Origin: Norana najaformis
Taxonomy: Eukaryota; Annelida; Clitellata; Crassiclitellata; Hormogastridae
Length of the DNA stretch: 64,000 bases
Direction: 5' to 3'
Assembly (NCBI GenBank): GCA_964023275.1
Contig: OZ029919.1
Location: forward strand, 10,680,202-10,744,201
The notes under the pieces are model-generated. The model did not search any database. It saw nothing but the letters and a program-made list of their open reading frames with translations, and had not been told where the DNA came from. Position numbers and translations under genes: made by a program. Below are positions 1-13,972 of the stretch, piece by piece. Numbering within the stretch: position 1 is the first letter of the stretch; every line of letters starts with the position of its first letter.

Positions 1-430
1 CATAAAAGCACCGCTCTGCAACTGAAATATAACCGGGATTATACTAAGGCTCTAAACAAATTGAAGAAAAAAAACAGATTATATGCTGGGGATGCAGGAT
101 TTTCATGTTATAGTAAAAGAGGTTCGTAATAACAGAGGCTGTATGAAAGCTATATTCCAGTAAACTATCAGTTTATGTAAAGATAGGACGAATCAATGGT
201 GCTAAGGAAAAATGGGGAGAATTATTATTCCTTCTGCTTTTCAATTGTTATTCTAGTGTCGCTGTCGGTGCCATAGATATTGAGTTTCATCTTCGGGCGC
301 TGTTGAATCGAAAGAAAACTCGGGCACCTGTTTGTACTTCCAGCTGCTGCTGCTGAGACTGAATATACTGATCGCCATCCGTCGACGAAAAGCAGATTGT
401 CAGTTTCATCTTCAGACGCGTCAGTTTTCA
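1..430. other. No supported feature
   Basis: Moderately AT-rich unique-looking sequence. Short open frames on both strands have no recognisable domain, splice context or codon bias. Confidence 0.5.
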
Positions 431-474
431 AAATGCGAACAGGTTTCATGGAGGATCAACACGACCCATATTAT

Positions 475-945
475 TACTCTCCTCTTCATCCTCCTCATCT
501 CTTTCCTCTGCCTCTTCCTCCCCTTAATTTCATCCTCTTTCTTCTTCGCCTCTTCTTTCTTTTTCTCCCTCTTTCTTCTTTTTTCATTCTTATTCTGTCT
601 CTTATTCTTATTCTTCATCCATTTTCTTCTTCTTTGTTTCTGTCTTTCTTTTTTCCTTTTCTTCTCTTTCTTCTTTCTTCTTTTTCTTTATAATTTTATT
701 CTTCGTCTTGTTTCTCTTCATCAACTACTTTTCTTCTTATTTTTTCTTCTTTTAATTCTTATTCTTCCTCTTGCTGTTCTTCGTGATATTTTCTGTTTCT
801 TTGTTTTCTTCTTTCCTTCTTGTTCGTCTGTTTCTTCAATATCCTTTTCTTCTTTCTTTCCTTTCTTCTTGTTTCTTGTAGTTCTTCACCCTGTTTTTCT
901 TCATGTTGTTCTTCCTGTTCTTGTTTCTATTCTTCTTCTACAACG
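475..945. repeat. Degenerate CTT/TTC pyrimidine tract
   Basis: About 470 bp almost free of purines on plus (CTTCTT, TTTCTT, CCTCTT mixtures). The 214-residue Phe/Leu/Ser frame is a composition artefact. Confidence 0.8.
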
Positions 946-1379
946 GAGGAAATGCGATATATTTATTCAGGGATAATTGCATCTCCTATAGCTTTCCGCG
1001 ATTCGTGATACACGATTCCCACACTGCAGTAACTCGGGGAAATAAAACCAGTGCCGAACGACGAGAGGAAACCGATCTGGCAAAACAGTCACTGATTGAT
1101 AAGGACACACGTGCGTATCATTTCGTGGCCCCCAGAGCATACGAGGCTATGCCTTGAAGCCATCAGTGTCTGTTTGTAAGGCACATCTGCGATGCCCTAG
1201 TAATGGTGAGCAAATCTTAGATAAACAGTGTTATCGATACTAAGCCGAGCCTGCAGTGCCCGTACAATCTTAGAGCCATTCTCGTGAGCCATAAACCCGA
1301 CACAGATGACCGCATATGGACCATGAATACCTGCCCTGAGACCAGTCATTCGCTCATACTCATTAGCATCATATTACTT

Positions 1380-2480
1380 GGTGTCTGTAATTCTCTGCCT
1401 CCTTATGTGCTCCTGTCTTCCTTCTTTTGTCTGTATCCCTGTCTCTGCCACTGTCTCTGTTTCTGCCTTTGCCTTCTGTATCTGTCTCTGCTTCTGAATC
1501 CCGCTGTGTTCTATTCTGTTTCTCGACTGAGGATTTTCGTCTCAGACTATCCCAATAATTGATTGGCATATGTCTTTCTCTCTGTCTTTGGACTTTACCT
1601 ATATGGATGCCTTTGTGCCTGTGTCGTTATCTGTCCCTGTCTCTGCCTGTGTCTGTATGTGCCTCACCTGCTGGTCCTTCTTTAGTTCTGTTGCCTGTTC
1701 TGTTGCTGTCACCTCTAGAGTCTCTGTCTAAATGTGTGTCTATATCCGCCGCTTTGTCTGCTTCCGTCCTTGTCTCATTGTCTGCCGTATAGTCCCTGCA
1801 TCTGGTGGTTCGTCTGTCTGCGGGTCTGTTTGTCTGTCTGTCCCTGTGTGTCAAGCGCGTCCGTGTTCTGCGTTTGCTTTATGTCTTTCTCGGGCTCTGT
1901 AATCTCCGCCTAGTACGATGGAGAGAAGGATGGAGAAGACGATGGAGAGGCCGAGAAGAGAGGCCGAGAAGAGACGCAATAGATTTATTGCTCACCGAAG
2001 CCGTGCCGAGAATTTCATGAAGTCCCGACCATCAATACCACCGCCCCTCGAATAATCGCTGCTGCCAGTAAAACTATATATGTAGAGCACGTATATAATA
2101 CACATACATATCTATACATATATATATTCAAATACTTATATAGATAGACTATATATATATATATATATTACATGTATTTGCATGTATATATACACGCATA
2201 CATATATGCACATATGCAACATAGAAAGCATCCATTTTCTTGAGAGCTTCTGTTATGTACCAGCGCTATATAGAAGGATTTGGTATAGGACTGTTATACA
2301 GCAATTATTTGTAGAGCTGTCATTTATGAATAGACATTATATGGTCGTTAATAACTATAATGCTATTATATATACGAATATATATACATATATATATTTA
2401 TGAAGATCTCATATATGGACATTTTATGTTGTAAGAATTATTTAGCCATTATATATATAAATATATATATATATGCACGA
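1380..2480. repeat. CTGT/CTCT-rich tract, then AT-rich tract
   Basis: 1380-1880 is degenerate TCTGTCTC. 2060-2480 is TATATA/CATATA-rich. No gene is supported. Confidence 0.6.
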
Positions 2481-2513
2481 GAGAAAGATTTGGCATATTT
2501 CAAATATGGATAG

Positions 2514-3350
2514 GATCCGAACAAAATCCTCTGTCTTAATCCTGATAAGACTCAATATATCTGGCTAGGTGGCCGTGTCCAGCTTGGCAAAATTGACTTT
2601 AGTTCCCTTTCCTCTAATTTCCCTCAAATCCACTTCTCTTCCTCAGTCCGTGACCTTGGAATCACCCTGGATCAAACTCTTTCTCTGACTGACCATGTAA
2701 ATAATATCTCTCGCTCTTGTCTTTACCACCTACGACAACTCCGCTCTATTCGTCACTCGCTTCCTCTTCATGCGATCACTACTTTGGTCCATGCCCTGAT
2801 TTGCACTAGGATTGACTTTGGCAATGCTGCCTATATTGGACTTTCTGCAATTAACACCTCCAAGCTTCAGTCTATACTTAATGCTGCTGCACGCCTTATT
2901 GGTAGTCTTCCAAAGTCTGCCCATATATCTACTTTTATTCGTGATTCACTTCATTGGCTTCCTGTCAGTCAACGGATCCAGTTTAAGATTCTTATTCTTA
3001 TGCGCAACTGCCTTCTAGGCTCTGCTCCGTCCTACTTAACTTCTTTTTGTATTCCGGTTTCCTCGTTGCCTGCCCATGCCTCCCTTCGCTCAGCTACCCG
3101 TGGTCTTTTGGTAGTCCCTCGCGTCCGCACTACAACTGCCCAGTCCAGGAGCTTTGCCTTTGTTGGCCCTTCCAGCTGGAACTGCCTTCCTCTTGACCTG
3201 CGGCTTCAGTTACTTAGTCTCTCTCCTACCCAGTCTCGCAAACGCCTGAAATCCTTTTTGTTTGTTCAAGTCGGGAGCGCCACTGTTTCCTAAGTGGCGC
3301 TTTATAAATGTTCGTTTACAATTACAATTACAATTACAAAATCTGGCTGT
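2514..3350 (+). mobile_element. 5'-truncated LINE, CR1/L2-like reverse transcriptase C-terminus and 3' tail
   Basis: The open frame starts in the reverse transcriptase at LNPDKTQYIWLGG. It continues through VRDLGITLD and DSLHWLPVSQRIQFKI to LRSATRGLLVVPRVRT and SFAFVGPSSWNCLPLDLR, all typical of the C-terminus of CR1/L2/Jockey-type LINEs. It stops at 3293. The 3' end reads GTGGCGCTTTATAAATG, followed by a (TTACAA)n tail. The frame is intact from 2514 to the stop, so the insertion is fairly young. It is 5'-truncated and cannot move by itself. Confidence 0.85.
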
Positions 3351-3359
3351 TGATAACCA

Positions 3360-4080
3360 ATTGCATTGAAACAATTCTTCTTCTTCTTCTTCTTCTTTTT
3401 CTTCTTCTTCTCCTTCTTCTTCACTTTTGACTCTTTCTTCTTTATTATCATCATTACCATTGCCATCATTATCATCCTCATCATCATTGCTCATCCATCT
3501 AGCTACCACCATTACCGTCCCCATCATCATCATCAGCAGCAGCAGCAGCATTGCGACCATAGCTCCATTAATAAAGAGATAAGTGAACAGTACCTTATGT
3601 GTATGATATTGTATGATATTGACTATAAGTCGACAATTAAAACTACATACAGATGTTGCCCGAACAAACTATAAATAATGGGACACAGAGCATTGATATC
3701 CAGATGATGATCACAGTTGCGTTTTATCTGAGCCATCACAGACTGCAGAGTTACTCAGCTTCCGTCTAAAGAAGACGTTTTTATGATTAGGCCTGCTTTT
3801 ATGAATCCATTTAAGCTGTAATTCCCTGCATCTTAGGAGTCATGGGTAGTTCCGTCTGTGAGTCTGTGCATGCATGCGTGGCTGCGTATGAATCGAAATG
3901 TTTGTGTCTTTGTATCTGCCTGGTTCTGTGTGTCTATAGAACTACTTATCTGATGTACTTCGTGCAGACGTGGTAGTAGATGCTCGTCTGCACAGATTTT
4001 TGCTTACGAGCTCTTGCTTGCTGTGAGTGTCTGTGTCTAAGTGTGTGCTTAAGTATTTGTCTGTGTTTCTAATTGTGCGT
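3360..4080. other. TTC and CAT microsatellites, otherwise nothing supported
   Basis: 3375-3425 is a TTC array and 3445-3545 an imperfect CAT/CAG mixture. 3560-4080 shows no feature I can support. Confidence 0.5.
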
Positions 4081-4084
4081 CTAT

Positions 4085-4175
4085 GTGTCTAATCTAATCT
4101 AAAGACTTCTGTAGCGCCGTTATCATAATGTCCAAGGCATCAGTCGATGCTCGCTTCGGGTCAAAATTGCAGATA
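4085..4175 (-). repeat. Retroelement 3' tail, TTAGATT type
   Basis: Minus strand: CGACTGATGCCTTGGACATT, then ATGATAACGGCGCTACAGAAG and (TTAGA)n. Near-identical to 53.57-53.65 kb and to each half of the fold-back at 14.4 kb. Confidence 0.6.
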
Positions 4176-4799
4176 ATGCTGGCGGTGTCTGGGTGAGTGT
4201 TCGCATTTGGTTTAGTAGTGAAATCGTTTCTTGGTCGTCGAGTAGTCGACATTGATGGCCGTTGGCCACGGGCAGTTGGGAACATCGGCCGAAGAAATTG
4301 TAAATTCCTGAGGAGAAAAGGTTGCATTGATTCCTGAAAATAAATCGACAGAATTCTCTGTAACATGAGAGTCACCTCAAGTAGGAAATTCACACAAGGA
4401 AGATATTACGAATTTCTCCTGAAAGCAACTCAACCTTCTTCTGAATGTCCGGATATTGGGAACTATTGAACTCAGCAGATCAGTCTAAAACGATGAAACG
4501 CCAGCTTTAAAAAGCATCTGTTTTCGTATTGACATTTCTGACTGACTTGGTTTTAGGTGTTGGCTGTTGCTTGTGGCTTTAAGTGGGGCACACGAAAACA
4601 CTGTTACATTACACTACTTCACTTTAAACTGCGGCTGGTGTAAACTTGGCAGCCTGCCAGTTAGTGAATACATTTGGAATAAATTCCTAAACGCCGTGAT
4701 GCTGCTTTTTAGTCCAATCCACCAACCTCCAGTTTCTCTCATTCCAAACACAACCCACCCTACTAGTTCCCCTACTAGTTCCTCTGTCTCCTCCTCTCT

Positions 4800-4930
4800 C
4801 TGGTCTCCTGGCAACCGGGCCTTTTTTCATATAGTGACACTGGACAACTGTTCTGACTTGACGCAGCGCTAGTGAATAAGCTGCAGTTGTCCTGAGTTTA
4901 GCTTTTAAGATCTAATTATACTAAGGCACG
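4800..4930 (+). repeat. Dispersed repeat tail fragment
   Basis: CTCCTGGCAACCGGGCC and GACTTGACGCAGCGCTAGTG, AATAAGCTGCAG, TTTAGCTTTTAAG. It matches the family at 34.9 kb and lacks its TTACGA end. Confidence 0.45.
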
Positions 4931-4946
4931 TAATAAATGTGCGAGT

Positions 4947-4952
4947 TTTAAT
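4947..4952 (-). terminator. Possible poly(A) signal ATTAAA of the glucosidase gene
   Basis: ATTAAA on the minus strand lies only 7 bases beyond the TAA stop at 4959-4961. It is the common variant poly(A) signal. It implies a very short 3' UTR, so a more distal signal is possible. Confidence 0.35.
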
Positions 4953-4958
4953 TGCTAT

Positions 4959-6273
4959 TTACGCGGTCTTATTTAGGCTGTAATTTATTAAACGTTTGGT
5001 AATTTTGACAAAGAATGTATGTTTCATCATAGCTTCCATCATCAGGCAATGGTAGAAATGATGCAGGCGTTGAATGGGATGAAATGGGACAGTCTTACCA
5101 GGCGACAGTGGGATCTGTTCAACGGGGTTCGTTGTGTTGAGGAACAACTGATGGGACCCGGTAGAGATCACAGCGATGGTGACAAAGGTCGAATCCAAGG
5201 CAAGGTCGAATTCCATCTCCATGTAGTTGAGGCTGCGGAAGGCCATGGAGGTTGTTCCAGGCGGAAGACGAGGGGTCTGGAAACGAAGCTCTGCCACATC
5301 CAAGCGCATTCCACCGTAGCCGAAGAGCACTGTCTGTAGGAAGCCTCCCATTCCAGTTATGAAATTAACTGCTCCATCGCCCGACTGGACCTCTGTCCAC
5401 ACCTGGACGAATGGCAAAAACTCGGTTCAATGGACGGATCAACTCGACCATTAGACGAATGAATTCATTGATGGATGAAGAAAAGGAGTGGCGGATACAT
5501 CAATTGACTGATGGATAGACTCAATAACGAATACAGAATGAATGGATGGGTGGGTGGATGAATGGATGGATGGATGGATGGATGAGTGGGTGGATGGGTG
5601 GATGGGTGGGTGGGTGGATGGACGGATGGATGGATGTAACTGACCTTGAATGGTTCTCTGGCGTAGGAGTTGTAGGCCTTGGTGAAGAGTTCGTCTGCTT
5701 TGATGAACTGCCCGAGATCGAGCCACCCAGTGGAGAAGACGCCCCAAGTCATCGCTGGTCCGTTTGGGTGGGTGACCGTCTCGTACCATTCCAAGTCATT
5801 CTGACGGACATCGTCTGGCATCGTCCACATGAGTGGAAAGCCGAGCATCACCACATCCGCCTGCTTCACTCCCCGCGGATCAGACGTGTCTACCATCGAC
5901 AGCAAGTCTCTTTCAACTGTTCGGAAGAGTTTCTCTGGCTTCCTGTTCTCTTGCCTTCTTACGTGCTATTCAGCTATTCAACGATTATGAGGCACTCCAA
6001 ACATACGTCAGCTTATCTAAGTCGAGCTTGGGTTTGTCTGTCGGACAGTTGCATATGCAGCGCATACATACATACGTACAATACATACATACATACATAC
6101 ATGCTTACATACTTACATGCATACAAGCATGTATGAATACTTACATACATACATACATACATACTTACATGCATACAAGCATGTATGAATACTTACATAC
6201 ATACATAAATACATACATACATACTTACATACTTACATGCATACAAGCATGTATGAATACTTACATACATAAA

Positions 6274-6307
<34 letters not shown>

Positions 6308-9300
6308 CATACAGACAGACAAATAATTATATTCTAAGTATTGCTTCCAGTATCCTTTTGCACATCGAGGACCTACTAGTCTATCCATAAAACGACTAGC
6401 CAAAGAAATGTTTATCAAACAATTCAGTTGCCATGAACCTACGTTACTTTGCCCTATCTTGCTTTACAGTACCATACTTTACCTTACACGAGATGTAAGT
6501 ACTTTGTTTTGCCATACTGGTTTGGATTTGGTAGTCGTATCCTTCGAATTCTTCATGGTATCTTTTCGGTTTGTTGAAGGGAAAAGCGAGATTCTGAGCC
6601 AGAGAAACCCAACTAAAAAACATCAAATGCACAGTCGTTGGGTTCCAATGAATTCTTAATTTGCTAGTTAAGATATATCTGGTTCACTTACTGTCACGTT
6701 AGTCGGCTCCAATTGTTGTAGTTATTATTATTATTAATATTATTATTATAATCATCATCATCGTCATCATCATCATCATCATTATTAGTGTCAGTAAAGA
6801 CTTTTGATTAATAAATTCCTGGGTAAATTTCTTCTAAGAAAACACTATGTTTTGTTTTGAGGCATCCTGTCAGTAAAAAGAGGTTGTGTGCGACATTTAC
6901 TTGAAACCCATTATGCGTAAGTTTTGGAGCCTCTTAGGGCCCTTCATCTACCCCAAAAAACCCAAATAACACTAAAAATCATTATCTTCACCACCAAAAA
7001 CAGAACCATCATCACGTAACAGGCGTTGGCTATAGGATAGGATTTTGTGTTTCCTATGCTTTTCTGCAAATTAATGTTAGCAAAGGCAGCGTTGGTAAAA
7101 GACAGACGGAGAGCGAGAGCGAGAGAGAGAAATATAGCCAGAGAAACAGAGAGAGAAAAAAAAGAGACAGAGAGAGAACGAGTGATACAAACAGACAATG
7201 AAGGATACGAGCAAATAGAAAAATGCAAAAAATATGTTGGTTGGTCACGAATCGTGCCTGGATCTGGGCTGAACCTGTGCATGACTATCCTCGGGATGAC
7301 TCCGCGAGTGGGGAGCGCACGACAGCAAACATTGTCTTGTAATAGCCCTTGAATATTTAACAACAGCCTCGTTGCTGCCTGGCCTAGGTTGTTATTCTGC
7401 CTATACGCTGGCTGTGCCTCCTTTACGACAACAAGCACTCTACAATTACGTCGCAGCTGTTTTCGTCAAACGTCTCGCCATATTACGAGCGACCATCGTT
7501 CACTACAATTACACATGATTATCGTCAGAACTCTGTGGCAATCTATTTTGCCTTCGTGTTCCTTTCAACTGCGTCTGCCTTTGTCGTTTGTGTAACCCTA
7601 AGTCCCTGCCTACCAGCCAACCTGTCTGGTACGAGCGTCTCGTAGTCCTGACCGATGAGGCAAGCAGCGTAACGGGCGAAGTGGATGGAATAGCTGGCGA
7701 TGAGGTTCGTGTAGACGGAGTTGTTTACGTTCTCGGCATGCTCATCAGGGGGCATTACACCTGCACATGGTCGTAACAGACACGCACGCCTTTCAGATTA
7801 GCCGTACTACAAGTATCTGCTTCTAATGTACATTTAATTGCACTGTATAGTGTAGTGTTTCTCATATTTATATAGCGCTTCTTTCAGAAGAAAATTACCC
7901 AGAAGCGCTCTCGGCATGAATGCTCCGAGTAAACAGAGGAGTCGATGACTCTGAGCAACTGTGACTGAGGGACTTGCTCAAGGTCCATACACAATAACCG
8001 TCCGAGGGGATGAGGTTCGAACCCCCCTACTCTCCACATTACAAGTCGAGCGCTCTAATCAATAACTATGCTACCTACACGTGCAATAGCCTTAACAAGT
8101 AATGGACATGTGTTATATTGCATTGCATTGCATATATAACAGTGTACTGTAATAATAAGACGCTTTATATAGCGCCTTAGGACGGCCGAGACCGAAAAAG
8201 GGCAATGTACAGGAGTTCGAATTAAAAAATCAACGACAGTCGTATGATATTTTTTAAAGATGCTTTCTGAACCGTGATGGGGCATAATGGAACAATGCAT
8301 TAATAGGCCGACAAATGTTACACAAATAGCCTATCAGTACAATGTCTGTGCATATAATGTGCTATAATTATGCATGCTATTAACACACGACATGCAAACA
8401 ATATATACGAAAACTGTACAGGTAGCACAGAGCAAGCAATAAAATACGTGTTCGACTTGATTGTTAACGAGTTACTGTACAATAAGTTGCCTTCAAGACT
8501 GACCATACTTAGACTTAGACTTAGACTTAGGTCCTCCTGTTCCGATCGGAGCATTGGTCGACAAGCCTTCGCCATTCCACGCGTTCACCAGCCATCACCA
8601 TCGCCTCGTCCCAGTCCAATCCCATCCGCTCCAGATCTCCCCCGAAAGTTTAAGACTGACCATATGCAAAAGTAAAACTGCAGAGTAATACAGTTGGCTA
8701 TATTTACACAGTGTTGTAAGACCTGCATTACAAGATTCAGATTTCCTGACTGTGCGCGTAATAAGTGCTTTAAAGCAACATTTAATGATATCGATCAGAG
8801 GTGCTTGCCGTTGATGTCGTAGCGTTGCGTGGTAGAATTGAAGACTGCTCTACTGTTCCAGAACCTAGCCATCTCCAGGATGAAGTCCAGTCCAGTGTAC
8901 GACGTCCCTGCCTGGGCCGTGCTCAGCCAGTTCGTGTCTCGTGTGGCAGATATGTACTGGCGGGCGGCGTAAGCGATGTCTCCAGTTATGTGCTGTTGGT
9001 TCTCGGCACACGCGGGGCAGATGACCGGGGTTACTTCGATCCCGGTGTAGGCACTCTCCCAGGGGAACCGCGCGCCCTCGTATCCACCTATTGCCGCTCG
9101 ATCGAAGGCAGCATTTATGCCATGGATTCGGTAGGACAGTATGTCTCGGGCAAGTTCCGGCCGCAGCATTAGGATTCCCGGATACATCCACGTTTCCATG
9201 TCCCAGAACACGTGTCCCTGGTAGTCAGTATTATTGGCACCGTTCGGAAGGCCTCCGGGTGACAGGCCGTAGAACTGGTTGTTGGTCGAGTAGGCCGAGT

Positions 9301-12300
9301 GAGATGGAAGGCTCGTGTACAGGTAGTAGAGACATCCGCGAACGACCTTCTGAAGGTGAAGGTCGCCTTGGATTTCGATGTCACCCTTGGCCCAGACGGA
9401 TGACCGGAAGGTCTGATGGTGATCGAGATGAAGTCCTTCGCTGTCGCCGACTGAGATTAGATCGAAGGCTCTGTCGAAGTTCTCTTGAGCGACTGAGGTC
9501 TGCTGATCAACGGAAAGGACGAAGGTCCACCTGGCGCTGTTCTGACCTTGGGGAAGGACGAAGGTCGTCGGCATCTCGTTCCAGTACAAAGACAGCTGTA
9601 TTTTCGGAGTCGTTGGCGTTTCCGGTTCAGTGATTTCGCCTGACTGAGTCCTTCGTATTGATAAAATAATCGTTTATCATTCGTATTATAAATCCCACAA
9701 GACTACTGCAGGCAAAAACCGCTGATGGCCACACACGTCGTACGTAATTCAGTATCAAGGTAAAAGGTAAAGGTTCCCCATACTCGCAATCGAGCTTCGG
9801 GGCCGGAGCTGATCCCGGTGTTAGGCTGTCAACCCGTAGGTGGCATTGCCATGCATCGGGGGTAGGTGGCCAGGTCTTTCCGGCGAACCCACGGTTACCT
9901 ACGCAGTCGAACTGTTACTCATTTCACTGCGGCCCCTTTGGAGTAAAGGCTGAGTCGACCTTATTGGGCTAGCGGGATTCGAACCTGCGTCCTTCTGCTA
10001 TTCGCACCAGTGTTTTTACCATTCAGCTATCACCCCGCTCCAGTTCAATAGAGCTATTGGCATTTTCTTGAATAATTAGCCTTTTTACCTTTATACTGAA
10101 CTTAGTGGCTATCAGCGGTTTTTGCCGCTATGATAGACCTATAATGAAGTTTGCCTTGCTTAAAAAAATTCTTTACATGTAAAGTTCTCTGCAGACTCAT
10201 TCTGCAAAGCCATTTCTACCAAGTTCAACGCCTGCAGACTTGTACATGCGATTAATAAATATTTGTTATTAGTTAATTAAGAAAATCGTAAGCTTAAATG
10301 TAATTGATTTCCTGACTTCGTTTGTTTTGTGTTTACATATTGTATAGAATTTCGTTATATTTTGCTGCGTCAATAGTCATCTCGCTTCTGTGCTAATAGT
10401 CTGCCCTAACCAAGCTGGACTTTCTTTATTTTTGATGTACCTTTCGCATCACGTTAAAATGTATATCATCTGTAAGATGTAACATTGTTGACTTTCAATC
10501 AGTTAAAGTGATAATGATGCTGATTATGTTGATGACATGAAATATTTCGTATCGAATGTATTACCAGCACTGGGTGTTTGCCGCGGCGCAGTTGGGGTTT
10601 GGATAAGATTGGACCGGTTGAAGAGCCAGGTCCTGAGAGGCCGCAGAACCAAGGTCCAGTCTGGTTGCCGTGATGTCAAGAGAGCAGCAAGGTCCGCACG
10701 AACTTGACTGGTTGCGTTCTATGATGACTTCCGTGACCAGGAGGCGAGTGAAGCGCTGATGAGCATACACCTGGTAGGTGACTGTAGCTCCAGGTAGCAA
10801 CATGACTTCTTGGAATGTTGCTATAGGAACGAATCACAGATACACCGGAAAATCTTACCTACATCTGTCGAGGTTATCTCGCAAAAAATACCGTAACTTT
10901 ATACTAAAGAGTGACGCGGGGACAGAAATTTATTCCCACTCCCAATCCGAATTTTTAATGTTAACCCTATTCCCTATCCCTCCCCGCAGACACCTGTCCC
11001 CGCTCCCTAATCATCGCCGCAAACCTTCTTCTCATCCCCTCATCATTCCAACATGATAGATTTTTATCCCCGCACTGTCCCCAAAACTTACAGGAAATAA
11101 ACAGTCAACGCATAACATGAACACTGAAAGCATACTAAGTTTGTTAACGTTTTGGAAAAGTCGAACACTAAAATGCTGTACCAAAGCTAATTATTTGTTT
11201 CATTCACGGATAAAGAGCACATCATCGATAGTTTCAGTACTTAGCTACATTCCACGACCCTCAATTGTTCACGAAATGTCTCTAGTATATAGTCTGTTTT
11301 AGCCGTAGTCTCTGAACGACTTTCCGCGTTACCTTGATCATAGGAATTATATGTTTCAGATTAGTCTATAGAGACATAATGAGCGCTTTATTACGTCTGA
11401 AGGTAGAGAAAAATCAAATGGTAGGGGCCTGCAACAGTGCTGTAGACCCAGACAGATCTATAACGAATTATCGAGAACCCAAACTGCAAAATGTTCATGA
11501 ATATTGGGAATGAAATTCGAACTGCATTTGTAGAAAACGCTGAGCTCAGAACCACAAGAAAAATATTCACCAAAGTAACACTGCAAAATAATTAACTTTA
11601 AGAAAATTTGGTGTTAAATTAGCCAGTTGCCAAATGAATACAGTTCGGCTCTTCTTAACTATGTGCTATAAGTCTAGTCTATCCAATAACGAACAAGACA
11701 AGAATTTTACTCATACACGAATAAAGTAACACACATATAGTATTGCAAGCATCGTATTCTTCTTCCCATTGTCTGTCCTGCGAATCTAGTTTCAAACACC
11801 ACCCACCGTAGCAGTCTGACTACATGCCTGCCTGACTTTTGAACCTTGACCTGGAATCGAGCCCTTCTTGCCTATAGATTTTGTTTTGACTAAGCGCCTG
11901 TGATTAAGCTGGTTCTCGCGACATAGCTTTCTTTGGGCACTGTAGAAATCTCGAGTTTAAGACACCTCGAGTTTAAGATTACAATGATAAGGTGAAATCT
12001 ATGAAGCCCTACGAGGAGAGGTGCTTACCGTTCTGGAGGTCAAGTCTATAGCGTCGAAGAGGATTTCCACATTCGTCATTTGGAAAAGAAAAGTTGCTGG
12101 AATGGATGGACGGAATCCTAGCTCTGTGACTCCAACCTACAGTGCATCGTCGTACAATGTAATAATGTAATGTAATGTAACGATGTGGGATGATGCCCTA
12201 TAATCTAGAGCGATGTGCTGATGTTATGTCTTGTGTTGCAACGTAATGTTATGCTATCTGAAGGTACGAAATTTTGTATCTCATCATTATTTTGATGTTG

Positions 12301-12628
12301 CATATGTAAACGAATGCGATGCAATTTGACGTGAGCACTAAGATACAGTGGCATTTAAAGTTAAGTAATGATATCTTAAGACATGGAATGTAATGCGATG
12401 ACTTAGCGAAATATGATTCAATCTGATAGTATTGTAAGGTGTCATCAATCAGTTTTAGCAGGTGAACTACTCCTTGATAATGCGAACTTTATGGCGCGCC
12501 AAATTCAGGACTATTATTGTGTTGTATAGCTTGAGTTTTTGCCTCAACCGATTCCTTCCTCAGTGCGTCTTTGCAAGGGCAAAAAGTGCAGCTGTTCACT
12601 CGTGTCATTAGACAAACACTGTTCTATT

Positions 12629-12690
<62 letters not shown>

Positions 12691-13941
12691 TATCGGCATA
12701 TATATGTGTACATATATGCTCAACTAGCCAACACGGTCGATCATTTAAGCATACTTAAGGCAGATTACAGCTGGCCAATGTACGAGAGATCGAGGCACTC
12801 GTAGATGGCATTAACCCTACATACGATTACCTCTACTATACCTGAACGTCGTACTGGCACAGATGATTGTAGAAGCATCTTCGACACACACTCTTCACGT
12901 GCTTAGAGAAGATCAATTCCTGGTCCAGGGTGACATCAAGGTCACGAACAGAAGTGGGAAAAGAGACACAGCGGAAGCAACGCTGCAAGTTGGGCAAATC
13001 AATTTGGGAATTTGCCCCCGACTGTCAAACCATCTGCGTTTGGTTTTCGGGGTTTAGCTGAAGCTGGTTGGACGATATCCCAGCAGAGCAAAGCGACTCA
13101 GATACCTGAAATATTTCCTCCGCTGCCGAGATTACCTCCACACCTGTTTCAGTATGCTTATGTGTTTCCATGTCAGTATGCGTATGTGCCTGGGTCAGTA
13201 TACACATGTGTCCGTGTCAGTGTGCTTAGGTGTCTGTGCCAGTGCGTTTGTCTACCTGTTTCTCCATTGTAGATTCCATTGACGAAGACGGCATCTCCGT
13301 AGATGGTCGTCGCTAGGTGGCCGCTTCCAACGGATGGATTGTACCTGCGGCTGGGCGGCAGGCTGTGCGAACAAATCATACACACTCTTACTTCCGGCTG
13401 TATCAGACGGAGAGACGGATTCATGGATTGGGTCATTGGAGGAAGCGATCGATCTATAGGAATTGATCATTTCTTCATAGACCATTCTATTTGTCAATCT
13501 ATAGGAGGTTCTTAGAGTGACGGCTTGTCAAGTTGTCATATATTCTGATATATTTTTCCGCATTAGTCGGCTGTAATGCCTGATATATTCTCTGCCCTCG
13601 GCTATGGTTCCTTTTGTCATCTAATCTAGTGGTTAGCCTACTGGACTGTCAATCGAAAGATCAGGGTTCAAATCCCCGCTAAGGCAGAAGTTGATTAATG
13701 AAGATTTCGGCTCCACTTGCGCCTCCTAGCCAACTTAGCTACATTAGAACACTGACCGTACGCTGTCAGTGGGAAGATCAGGCGGCTACGGGCCGGTCAC
13801 TCGCCTTTATATGCCGAGGCTAAGAAAATGAAGTCGTTAACACTTCATACCCATAGCTGCCTCTCGAGACTAGCTTAATGTACTGCCTCTCTTCTTCTTC
13901 TTCTTCTTCTTCTTCTTCTTCTTCTTCTTCTTCTTCTTCTT

Positions 13942-13972
<31 letters not shown>

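Noticed and set aside
332-976. 214-codon plus-strand frame rich in Phe, Leu and Ser
   Set aside because: It lies in a pyrimidine tract. All frames there are long because stop codons need purines, and there is no domain or splice context.
4094-4393. Minus-strand protein of 99 residues
   Set aside because: Its C-terminal third is the dispersed TTAGATT-type retroelement tail, and no domain is visible.
6233-6632. Independent small genes on the minus strand between 6.2 and 6.6 kb
   Set aside because: The useful part (6518-6612) is exon 7 of the glucosidase, recognised by [15 protein letters not shown]. The rest is intron and CATA repeat.
8801-9633. Plus-strand frames of 123 and 180 codons
   Set aside because: Shadows of the minus-strand catalytic exon 5.
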